Source of the DNA: Charina bottae | Lineage: Eukaryota; Chordata; Lepidosauria; Squamata; Charinaidae | Direction of reading: 5' to 3' | DNA: 64,000 bases | NCBI GenBank assembly: GCA_023362775.1 | Contig: JALMGJ010000006.1 | Coordinates: forward strand, 57,433,001 to 57,497,000 | Part shown: piece by piece, positions 33,630 to 43,400 of the stretch | Numbering within the stretch: position 1 is the first letter of the stretch | Layout: each line of letters opens with the position of its first letter | The notes under the pieces: model-generated | The model's input: the letters and a program-made list of their open reading frames with translations, nothing else | Databases searched by the model: none | Told to the model about the DNA's origin: nothing | Made by a program: the position numbers and the translations under genes

Positions 33630-34109
33630 TGGAGTCCATGGTGCTCTCTGAGCCTTGTTGTTTTCTTGCAGACGTTCCATTGCCAGGCTAGGCAACATCT
33701 TCAGTGCGAAAAGGGAGTGGAACTTGCTCTCTGTTTATATACCCTGGCTTGTCCTGCCTGTGTTGGTGGGGGTGTTGTACTCTCCTTGGTAGTACCTTGA
33801 TTGGGTTGTTGTTTGCTGCTTGGTTGATTGACTGAGTTAATAGTTCCTTGATTAGGGTCTATTGTGTTGTTTGATTGCTCCTCTGCTGCTAATCTTGCTG
33901 TTAATCTTTGCATATCTTGTTGTTGATTGCTGGCAAAGAGGTGTTCTGGTCTTCTGGCTTTTCTATTGTCTCTTTTTCTATTGTCTCTCCCTTTTCGCAC
34001 TGAAGATGTTGCCTAGCCTGGCAATGAAACGTCTGCAAGAAAACAACAAGGCTCAGAGAGCACCATGGACTCCACAGTTCAACCCTGAGCTACAAATATT
34101 CTCTTCGAT
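33630..34109 (+). mobile_element. Penelope-like element fragment in inverted duplication, with hammerhead-like core
   Basis: A 12-bp direct repeat TTTACCCATCTG (33,618-33,629 and 34,110-34,121) bounds the insertion. Inside, 33,627-33,717 and 33,987-34,077 are an almost perfect inverted repeat of 91 bp. The plus-strand arm contains CTGAAGA (34,000-34,006), a stem TTGCC/GGCAA, then GAAACGTC (34,026-34,033), the layout of the hammerhead ribozyme core carried by Penelope-like elements (consensus CUGAUGA...GAAA). The spacer reads, on the minus strand, a Gln/Asn-rich frame and a TATATAAA. Such inverted terminal arrangements are typical of Penelope-like insertions. Confidence 0.72.
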
Positions 34110-34311
34110 TTTACCCATCTGCCATACAATTTATAGTATCTATTCTGGATTCTCAACAGAGTGGTAATATAAATTAATTTGAAATAGGTCCACACACACT
34201 TAAAGAAAAATAATTCAATTTTTATATTATATTCCTTACTAAAACATGGAATTCAAAAACTGCATGGTTATGTCTGTTGTGACAGGACAAATGGAATATA
34301 CTGTATGTATA

Positions 34312-34520
34312 CAATTCGAAAGCATGCAAATGCAAGTAGATGAATAGGTACCACTTCGGTGGGTAGGTAACAGCGTTCCGCGCGTGTCATGCAGCCACAT
34401 GACCGTGGAAGCATCTTCAGGCAGCGCTGGCTCTTCGGCTAACAAACGGAGATGAGCACCGGCCCCTAGAGTTGGACACGACTGCACAAATGTGCGGGGG
34501 GAACCTTTACCTTTACCTTT
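34312..34520 (+). mobile_element. tRNA-derived SINE, copy 3 (5'-truncated)
   Basis: Begins within the body (CAATTCGAAAGCATGC) and runs to the CCTTTACCTTTACC tail; the tRNA head is absent. Octamer ATGCAAAT at 34,324-34,331. Confidence 0.85.
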
Positions 34521-34604
34521 ATACTTTTATCAGAACTAGAAAAATATTTGGTGTTAGAAACAAATATGTAGGATGCAAACCCCAATATTTATTTGTTTTA
34601 TTTG

Positions 34605-35000
34605 TTTGTTTTAATGTATTTATTTATTTAAAATGCTTATATGGCTGTTCATCCTATGAAACACAACTCTAGGTGGTTTACAACAATAAAAACCAAAAGA
34701 CTGTTTAAATGATTTATATGATTGCCAATCTCACAACAGTGACTTTGGGTGGGCTACAAAGTTAAAACAAGACTTAATCACCTAACCATGATATCTGAGG
34801 TTAAAACAATAAACCCAAATAATAAAAGCCGCATTACCAGCAACAATATTTAGGCCCTAGTCCTCCAAATTGCTGAAAATATATCAACATTCCTGAATTC
34901 CTGTGCTAAGCGTTTTGGTTCTAAGAACTTAAGAACATCTTAGTTTACTTATCATCTAGTTCCTTAGTTCCTTAGGAAACTTAAAATGTTTCCAGTATCT
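34605..35000 (-). mobile_element. L2/CR1-type LINE 3' end
   Basis: The minus-strand 3' terminus TTTATTTATTTAAAATGC then TATGGCTGTTCATCC and CTCTAGGTGGTTTACAACAA matches the ends of the copies near 48.8 and 54.0 kb. Noncoding. Confidence 0.6.
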
Positions 35001-35463
35001 TCCAAATAAATAATGTAAATAAGAATACTTAAGAATGTCAGGAAATTTCAATATTTATTAATCTAATTATTTATGGGTGAAATCATCTTTGAGACACACT
35101 TTTAAAAACATCTTTTGTGACTCAAAATGGTTCAATTTTTAAGTATGATGACAAAGGATCATCACTGATTTGTTATAAGAGAGATTGAGGGAGGGAGTAC
35201 ACAAGCAATTGAAGAACTACAGGACTAAAAAGACTTGCTATGTAAGCTGACATCCATTCATGCAATACTGTCTGTAACCCACTCGGTTCATGACCTTCAA
35301 GTTATAAGTCTCCATGGCTTATCATGGTTGCTGAAAACAGCAAACTACTGAGGCATGCGTCATAGCCCAGATCCATGTTATGGTGGTTCCTTTAACAACA
35401 TGTTTATTACAGCCCTAAGGCCAGATACAATAAAATTATATAATAGCAACATTCATACATACA

Positions 35464-35495
<32 letters not shown>

Positions 35496-36040
35496 AACAA
35501 TTAGTATAATATGATCTAAAATTGATTTAGAATGAAAATACTAACATAAATTGCAATAAAATAATATGTTAAGAAATTCTAAATCTAAGTGATGGTGTGG
35601 CGTATTGTGCAGATGGTAGCACAGAACTGGGAAACCTGGGAGGATATTTTCGGGTTCTTGTCCGAAAGAAGTAGCATTAAATAGAAATCACACTCCCTGC
35701 CTGGAAATTTCTTCAATAACAGATATATAAGGATCTGTCTAGAGTCCTTATATAGCGAACAGTATAACAACATATGGTGGTTACTTTGAAATGTTAAAAT
35801 AAGGAGAGAGAAGATCCGTGCATTCCCTCTTTTGTGCATCTCAAAACCTACCTGTCTTCCTTCCTTCAGCTACTTCAATCCCAAGGGCTCTAGGCAGTAC
35901 ATAAAACATAAATATAACAATAAAATACACTAGTATAATGGTAATAATGCAGATAATAGACCATTAAACTGACCATTCTGGCAGCAATGGCTGTATACAA
36001 TCAACTTTGAGTATAGAGAGTACGGAAGATGATCTTGACA
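35001..36040. other. Intergenic, only a (CATA)n microsatellite
   Basis: A (CATA)n run lies at about 35,454-35,491. Otherwise no gene or clear transposon was recognised. Confidence 0.4.
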
Positions 36041-36659
36041 GAGATATATGAAATCCGTTACCAAACTGGTGAGGAAAACTACAAGCAGAAAATATGTGGA
36101 AGACAGGCACCTCCTAATTCACAAGAGTATAAGAAGGGGAGGAGGTACAGCACAATCAGACTTACAAGATTCTGTTATAGCCACACTCTATAAAAGTAGT
36201 TTTAGCTTTCCTATGGAGTTGATTCCTGGTCCAGTCTAACTGGTGGGGATGACACAGAGCCAGCCCTACCTGGTAGCCTTTGGAAAGCCATAAGAGTAGC
36301 ATCTACCTTCCCCTTGGGGATGGGGCAAGTTTCAAAGAAGGGGATCCCCCACACAGAATGGCCACCATCATGCCCCTTCTCACCACACTTCACAGTAGGG
36401 AAGAACCTTCAGCATGTGTTCTCTGTTCATCTGGGTTGAGCAAGCAGAATCTATCTGGGAAAGGCAGTATAAGAGATACCAAACTATATAAGACTTTATA
36501 AGTAATTTATTTACTTATTTTTCCAACTTATATCACCGCCCATCTCCCCCCACAAAGGGGGCTCTAAGTAATAAGTAATGACCAGCACTTTGAATTGCAT
36601 TCAGAAACACAGCATTATCCAATACAGCAGTATCAAGACTGCCCAGTAAGTATGTAGGC

Positions 36660-37074
36660 CAGGGCTTTCCAAAGTGCCGCCGCTGGCGACACACCCGGCG
36701 GCAGCGGCGACACGCGCGCGCACGGCGACGGCACGGGGGGACGCGGGGGGACGCAGGGGGGCGTGCAGCGGCGCGCGCGCACGGTGGCGGCGTGGGAGGG
36801 GCGTGCGGCGGCGCGGGGGGCGTGCGGCGGCGCGGGGGGCGTGCGGCGGCGCGGGGGGCGTGCGGCGGCACGCGGGGGGCGTGCGGCGGCACGCGGGGGG
36901 CGTGCGGCGGCACGCGGGGGGCGTGCGGCGGCACGCGGGGGGCGTGCGGCGGCACGCGCGTGCATGGCGGCCGCCATGCACGCGCGCGCCGCCGCTTCCG
37001 GGTGGTGTGGCGACACACCACGCTGTGTGTGGCGACACACTTTTGTGTCGGGACACACAGTTTGGAAAGCTCTG
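36660..37074 (+). mobile_element. hAT-type nonautonomous element, copy E, with CpG-rich minisatellite
   Basis: Termini CAGGGCTTTCCAAAG and CAGTTTGGAAAGCTCTG; perfect 8-bp duplication ATGTAGGC (36,652-36,659 and 37,075-37,082). The interior is almost only G and C with dense CpG, containing a tandem array. It gives long overlapping frames on both strands that encode Ala/Gly/Arg or His/Pro repeats; these are composition artefacts. Confidence 0.92.
36801..36962 (+). repeat. CpG-rich minisatellite, 19-bp then 21-bp units
   Basis: The motif GCGTGCGGCGGC recurs at 36,801, 36,820, 36,839 and 36,858 (period 19), then at 36,879, 36,900, 36,921 and 36,942 (period 21, with an added CA). Each unit has a run of five or six G. 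Confidence 0.92.
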
Positions 37075-38419
37075 ATGTAGGCCATTGAATTTTGGACCAG
37101 CCAAAGTTTCCAGCTCATCTTCAAGGGCAGCCCCATTTACAACTAATTACAATAATCTAGTAACAGGATGACAAGGACATGCGTGAGCATCTTCAGCACC
37201 TCCTGTTTCAGATACAGTAAACCTGCAATTGATGCACCACACAAAGTTTCCCTGGACACTACTTCTAGAAAAGGGAGGCTAGGGATACAACACTAATTAT
37301 GCAGAATAGGTTCCAGAGTTAGTTTCTTGAGCAGAGAGCAGACCAGTGCCTCTTTCAAAGCCACTGAAACTTCTCCTTCCCTCAAAGAGGTATTGATTGC
37401 CACCTGAAACAATCTTCCTATCCCCTCCAAGGCTGTCTTTATCAGTAAGGTGGGGTGGGGACATATGGCAAAGCTGACTCAAGAACCATAGACTCAAAAA
37501 CTTTCCAAGTAACATCACAAGGCATTATGCCTTTTTATTGAATTCCATTCATTCGCCTTCCTACTTGAATCATACAAGTGATTTTGTCACAAATGTTCAG
37601 CCAGAGAATTGCAACTTACCACCAATTGGCTCTTCTGGCCTATTCTTCCATAAAAGGGCTCAGGATACTCTTAATAAGGCAGCTAGCTGATATTATAGAG
37701 ACATATTTACACATTGTTGCCCTAATTGCCACAATGGGCTCAAATTTAAGTTTGTACCCTTGCCTGGTATATTCATTTTCCATCAGTGTCATTCCAGACC
37801 TCTAGTCACCATCTCCCACAGCTCTTCAGAAAACCAAGGGCCTGTTCAGGATCTGCAAGCAATGAAAGGCCATTCCGAAGCAATCCTATTTAGTATCCTG
37901 GTTGCCTCCATATTTTATGAAGCTGACGAGACAGATAGATAGAACTCCCTTGATGAAATCCCCAATCTCTGTCTGAAAAGTCTCTTGATCCATCAGGCAC
38001 CAGAGGCAAACCATCTAACCTAGTCAAATCCATAACCCCCCCCCCCCCAAATAATATCAAGTAGTTCAGGAAGGGATACTGCTATAGTGCTAGGAGAAAA
38101 GTACAATAGCAGCATGCTCAACTTGTCATTCAGGCCTAACTTCACAGTCTTGCATCCAGCTACCTGTGAAACAATGTTCCTCACAACAACCAGGGTCTTG
38201 CAATGCACAATTGCCTTCCACCTCCATGCTTTGGGGTTATGAATGACTTGAAACTCAGCCAGACAGATCATACTGAGAGATACCTTGTATTCTTCGTCCA
38301 GCTACGTTTTGGTGGTATGTGTCAGAAGTGCCCTCGTTCGTGATTTCATTGTGGATGGGATTAGATAAATCTAGCATTCAGAGTATCAGTCTAAACTGAC
38401 GGTGCCCAGCTACCAGAAT

Positions 38420-38743
38420 AAAAGGTAAAGGTTCCCCCCGCACATTTGTGCAGTCCTGTCCAACTCTAGGGGCCAGTGCTCATCTCCGTTTGTTAGCCGA
38501 AGAGCCAGCGTTGTCTGAAGACGCTTCCACGGTCATGTGGCCGCATGACGCGCGCGGAATGCTGTTACCTACCCACCGAAGTGGTACCTATTAATCTACT
38601 TGCATTTGCATGCTTTCAAATTGCTAGGTTGGCAAGAGCTGGAGCTAGTGCAGGAGCTCACTCCGCATGCAGGGCTAGGGATTCAAACCTCCGAACTTGC
38701 GATCTTCCAATCGACAAGCCTGGCGTCTTACCCGCTGAGCCAC
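38420..38743 (-). mobile_element. tRNA-derived SINE, copy 4
   Basis: Nearly full copy on the minus strand, from the A box (GTGGCTCAGCGGGTAAG) at about 38,743 to the CCTTTTA tail at about 38,420. Octamer ATTTGCAT at 38,604-38,611. Some bases are lost in the B-box region. Only a short GAAT repeat flanks it. Confidence 0.85.
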
Positions 38744-39590
38744 GAATGCTTAGCTCAAAATACAAGATTAGCGGCCTGGAATAAATATTGCCTCCAAATT
38801 TCCCATCTCTTCCCATGAAACAACCTGCCCTCATCTGCTAGCATATTTTGTCTATCTATCACTATTGTTATCCTCCCCTGTGTACACTGGTAAAGCATTA
38901 TACAGGCAGATGCTTCTATAGAAGCCAGGTGTCTGGTCATTCCTGCAGTCCAAGTCAAAATGGCCATGGACAGTGCCCAGTGACTGAAGGGGGGGACATG
39001 TCTGCAGTAGCCTAAAGTGGCCAACAGGAGTAGGGCAGATTCCAACTCCTGGCTGCATCTGTAATCAAATGGTTGGTGAAGCATGTCAGATTGTATCCAT
39101 AGCACAAATTGTAACAGGAGAAGAGGGAAACACTGGTATAGATTAAAGGCTGATTTAAAGCTGCCTTAGGCCTGGGGACAAGACAAAGACAATGTCATGA
39201 AGGAATGGCAGAAAAAAAGTACACACAATAAACCATGTTCATGCCATGGTTAGGGGCAAATGTGGAAGACCCCTAGGTTGCTCCAGGAAAATATTAAAAT
39301 AATGTATCCAATAAAAATTGAAATGATAAGTATAGCAAATTGATGCCACAGTAATCATTTTCAGTAATGAGTCTAAATAATAATGGGGCATCTGCCCATA
39401 TTACCTTTCACATTCTGTGATTCCTTCAAGGATATGGGAGGGGATGAGCATGTACTCCACGTACTTACATGCTTAAAATTGCTTAATGCAGATCAGTTAC
39501 TTCACCACAATCATATTCATCAGTTTGCATACTTAAATAATCATTCACTGCAAGTTGACCCTGTCTTAGCTGAGATCTGACAGCTGTACG
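38744..39590. other. Intergenic, no recognised gene
   Basis: Possibly more decayed LINE sequence at 38,750-39,110; nothing secure. Confidence 0.35.
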
Positions 39591-39689
39591 AGAGCGGTAT
39601 GTGCCCGTAATGCCTTGGAGGGAGATAATTTCAGCCGTTCGGGGGCGAAATTAAATAAACATAGCTGAAGTCAGCATTGTACTCCTTAC

Positions 39690-39800
39690 CGATTGTAAAC
39701 GTGGAACAGGGTCACTCCGGATTTATACGGAATCCAAGAGTATGATTTGGGGCTGACGACGTGGGCGTGCTGGGAAAGCCAACCCAAATGAGCGATTGCG
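39690..39800 (-). other. PPHLN1: Candidate alternative first exon of PPHLN1 (minus strand)
   Basis: The minus-strand sequence ends at a consensus donor GTAAGG after 39,690, about 690 bp from the YAF2 ATG. The position matches the human divergent YAF2/PPHLN1 pair. The 5' end of the exon is arbitrary and there is no coding evidence; inference from motif and synteny. Confidence 0.35.
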
Positions 39801-40378
39801 CTAAGTTGGAAATTAGGACAGTCGCTCGCTAAAAGGCTCGGCCTAGGAAAGGGTACGACTTCACGACGGGGGCGGGGAGAGACCGCACACCGGCAAGGCG
39901 AGCGCGTCTTTGCGCAAAAGAGGAAAGCAGCGGCGGCGCTTCTGGCCCCACAGCGGGCTCCTTCTTGTCGCCGCCTGAGCAAGGCGAGAGCCGTTCCGCT
40001 CTGCCCCCGCCGCCGTCTGGGGCGCCTCGGACTGGCTGTGGGCTGCCGCTGGTTGGCGACGGGGGGAACACGTGAGTGAGGAGAAGAAAGGGGGGGCACA
40101 GGGTCGGATTGAGCAGGGGGGTGGCAGCAGCAGGAGTTTCCCCGACAGCTGGAGGTGGCGGCGGCCGCGCTTAGGAACGAGCGGGAGGCGGTAGCTGTTC
40201 GCCGCAGCAACAGCGGCTGCAGCGGCTCCTCCTCCTCTTGCTGCTGCTGCTGCTGCTTCCTTTCGCTGAGTCCCTCCGCCTGAGTCCCAGCCCCCGCCTC
40301 TCCGATCCTCCGCTCGCTCCTCCTTATTGACAAATACACAAAGGGCCGCGCCGGTCTGGAGACGCGTCTGGAGCCGGC

Positions 40379-40404
40379 ATGGGAGACAAGAAGAGCCCGA
40401 CAAG
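40379..40404 (+). CDS. YAF2: YAF2 coding exon 1 (MGDKKSPT plus split Arg)
   Basis: A short coding exon inside the CpG island; the ATG begins the conserved MGDKKSPTR start. Donor GTGAGG, phase 2. Confidence 0.93.
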
Positions 40405-43400
40405 GTGAGGAGGGCGGAAAGGCAAGCGGACGGGCAGGCGAGCGCGCAGGCAAGCAGGCAAAGGGCCGCCGCGGGCAGGCCGGTCAGGAGAGGGGAGGCG
40501 GCGGCGGGGCTGAGGGGCCGGCGTCGCCGTCTTCTTTTCGCCCCCTCTCCCTCCGCCGCTGCCAAAGCCTTTGGCGCCCCCCAACGTAGCAGAAGCGATG
40601 GCGATGAGGAGGAGGAGAAGAGGAGGAGGAGGAGGAGAGGAGGAGGAGACGAGGTAGCTGGTGAGAAGCGGCGGCGGCGGCCGAGGCGAAGCGAGGCCCT
40701 GAGGGGAAGCAGGGAGGGAGGGAGGGAGGGGGCGGCCGCGGCGATGCCTTGTTTTGTGTCTTAAATCTCTTTCCGTTTTTCCTCGTCCTCCCCCTCCTCC
40801 TCACCTCCCTCCCCCCCGCTTTTTGGGTAGGCCGAAGCGGCAGCCGAAACCCTCCTCCGACGAGGGCTATTGGGACTGCAGCGTGTGCACCTTCCGGAAC
40901 AGCGCCGAGGCCTTCAAGTGCATGATGTGCGATGTGAGAAAGGGCACCTCCACCCGGTGAGTGAGCGGGCAAGAGGCCTGGGCTGACACCCACTTCCCCG
41001 GGCAAAGCGGGGGCGGGGACGGGTGGGGTGCGGCGACGGCGGCAGGGAGAAGACTGCCCTAGCCAGGAAAGGCGGCCTGGGCTGCCGCTTGGTAGAAGAG
41101 GGGAGCCGGCGACTGCCACCGTCACAGCCACCGGAGCAGGCGTATTGATTGTTCTCCTCTCTATTGTGGGGAGTGTGACAGCTCCGTTCTGCATCTCTCC
41201 CCCCCCCCCTTTACTTCATTTCCCCAATAAACATCCCACTCCCGGGCTGAAGGAGAATTCCTTTATCGTGAATTTAAAACACACGCCTTCGCGGCAAGGG
41301 CTAGAGAGGGTAGAATAAGCAGCTTTCTCCTTCTGACTGCCCCCCACCTCTCTGGATATATAGGGAGATGTGAGGTGTTGGCTGTTGGTTTTTAATCCTG
41401 CTGGTAAGATACAGTGTTTCCGATGCTTTGGAATACTCAAACTGACCAAATATTAATAGGAAGAAGTTGCACAAATTGTGAGAATAGATTTGGTGTCATC
41501 ATCGTTGAAGAGAAAACAAAAATGGGCCAGATTATTGAGATAACTCTGTTGTTATAATATTGTGATACACACACACATACAAACAAACGACTGCATGGAC
41601 AAGTCCATGAACTGTGCTATAGTCCCATTTATATTGTGATTTTAGAAAATCATATATGTATTAATCAAAATAGAAGGAGAGGTCAGGAAGTACTCTCTAT
41701 TATATTTGTCTATATTATCATTGCTAATATTTTCAATTACTATCCCTGTATTCCAGAACTTTTAAAAATTATCTGATTATCCAAAAAATGGCCATTACTA
41801 TAACAAGAGAGGGAAGTGAGGGAATATGGAGATACCTATTTGTGAAAGCTGAGTGGTAGCTGCTGAGGTGATGAAAACTTCGAGCTTCTGCTGTGGGATA
41901 TTAAAAGAAGGGAAAAACATGGTTATTGTTAATTTGGGAACAGAAGTGGAACAGGAGGTGTGTCATTCCATACCCTACAAATGCAGGTAATTGGTGTCAG
42001 TAGGGTTTCCTAGTGAGTAACAGTATGCATTTGCTGAGCTACTCCCTGCTTCCTTACATGATTATACAAGTCTGTAAATGTAATTAAATTAAAATATGAA
42101 CATTTTCTTATTGCACTTGTCTCCCATGTCCCACTGTTACTTTAAACAGTTACTGATGAACTTGCAGTTTTATTTATTTAATCCCTTTCATCCATCCACA
42201 TTGGCAATACATGCTTTCTTTCAAAGGACCATCTCTAACAGCTATTTCTTAACAGAGTTAGAGATCAGATTTTGCTCTAGGTGCAGTAGTAACCTAGGAC
42301 AGTACTTAATATTTAATCCATAAGATTAAATGAAAGTGATTTACTTAAATAGATGAAACAAGTGATCCATGTGCAGAGTGGTTCAAATTTGTTTTCTGTC
42401 ACTTGGGACTCCCAGCTATTAATAATGGAATCTTGACCTATTTGTACCCATACCATTTATTTTTTCCTTGGCCCTCTCAAAGTTTGTCTGAATATTCAGA
42501 CCAAGCTAATAGATAATTGTGTGTGTGTGTGTGTGTGTGTGCATGCATGCACACACACATTTGTGGCTTTTAAAAAATTATCAGCAATATTTTCTGCCCA
42601 GTTTCAATTATGCAAGATACTTGTTATATATCTATTATAGTTAAGAATCTCTTATAACTTGAGGCATTAGAAACACATTTCAGACTTTGAAAAAGTGTTG
42701 TGGGTGCTGTCACAAAATGGCTGTCAAAAGGTCATGTGCATTAACAAAATGGTTGCTGTAATTCAGGCTAATGCCCATAATAGAAGAGGAAGTATAAAAG
42801 CTAAAAGGCAAGTCATTTGTCCAAGAAACTGAGTACAGTACAAAGCCAAAGTGGGTCTGAGCAACAAAGCCACTTCTTTGAACCCAGTTTTCAACTCCAA
42901 AAAATTCTCACTTTCTTTGTCTATTACTTATATTTTTATGATGTAAATGTATATGGCCACCCATCTTGATCAAATAACTCTGGGCAGATAAGCAGAAAAA
43001 CAGGAACATATGTATAAATCAATTGGGGAAAAAAGTAAAAGACGCACCCCTCTTAGCTTTGTATGCCAATGAACTTGCTCAGTTTTGTTTCTGTCTGTGC
43101 CAGCAAATATGCCTTCACATTTCTGTAAAGAAATTCACCTCCCAAATCTCACTCTCCTGGAAAGCCAACTCTTTTTCTTTCCTCCACAACCACCGGTTTG
43201 TTGTTTCTTATTTCTCTTTTTTTTAAATCCTCCATAGGGCTATTCACTCCCATTTTTCATTAGAATCCATGGCTTTGGGATTCCCTTCTCTCCGATACGA
43301 TACCTTAATTCATTTCACTTTCACCCTCCCTATTCAAAGTTGCAGTTGGTGCATAGCAGCTAAGCTGCTAACTGGTGCAAGGTAAAATCATTGCATGTCT

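Larger units (their letters stand above)
36040..38290 (-). mobile_element. Decayed L2/CR1-type LINE, split by hAT copy E
   Basis: The sequence at 37,081-37,170 (TTTTGGACCAGCCAAAGTTT, then TTCAAGGGCAGCCCC) corresponds to the same minus-strand ORF2 region seen at 51,650-51,720, and a 3' terminus (TTTATTTACTTATTTTTCCA) lies at about 36,505. Flanking segments to 38,290 look like further decayed parts of the element. Boundaries uncertain. Confidence 0.55.
39600..41180. promoter_or_regulatory. YAF2: CpG-island promoter of YAF2, probably bidirectional with PPHLN1
   Basis: A 1.5 kb CpG-dense region around the YAF2 start codon, with GGA, CGG and GCT/CAG trinucleotide runs (for example CTG at 40,239-40,257 and GGA at 40,597-40,650) and no TATA box. 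It covers YAF2 exons 1 and 2. A strong minus-strand donor (CAATCG then GTAAGGAG, last exon base 39,690) suggests divergent transcription. In human, YAF2 and PPHLN1 start under 1 kb apart in opposite directions. Confidence 0.8.

Noticed and set aside
36533..37136. Long overlapping frames on both strands (up to 167 codons) encoding Pro/His/Ala/Arg or Gly/Ala/Arg repeats
   Set aside because: They are produced by the CpG minisatellite inside a hAT element; all frames are open because the repeat lacks stops, and nothing resembles a conserved protein.
39686..40764. Minus-strand frames of 234-255 codons rich in Ala, Arg, Ser and Pro over the YAF2 island
   Set aside because: They lie antisense to YAF2 exon 1 in a CpG island; composition and lack of domain features fit chance open frames.
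42700..42870. Possible LTR or SINE fragment (CACAAAATGGCTGTCAAAAG)
   Set aside because: No TG...CA ends, promoter or duplicated target could be identified.
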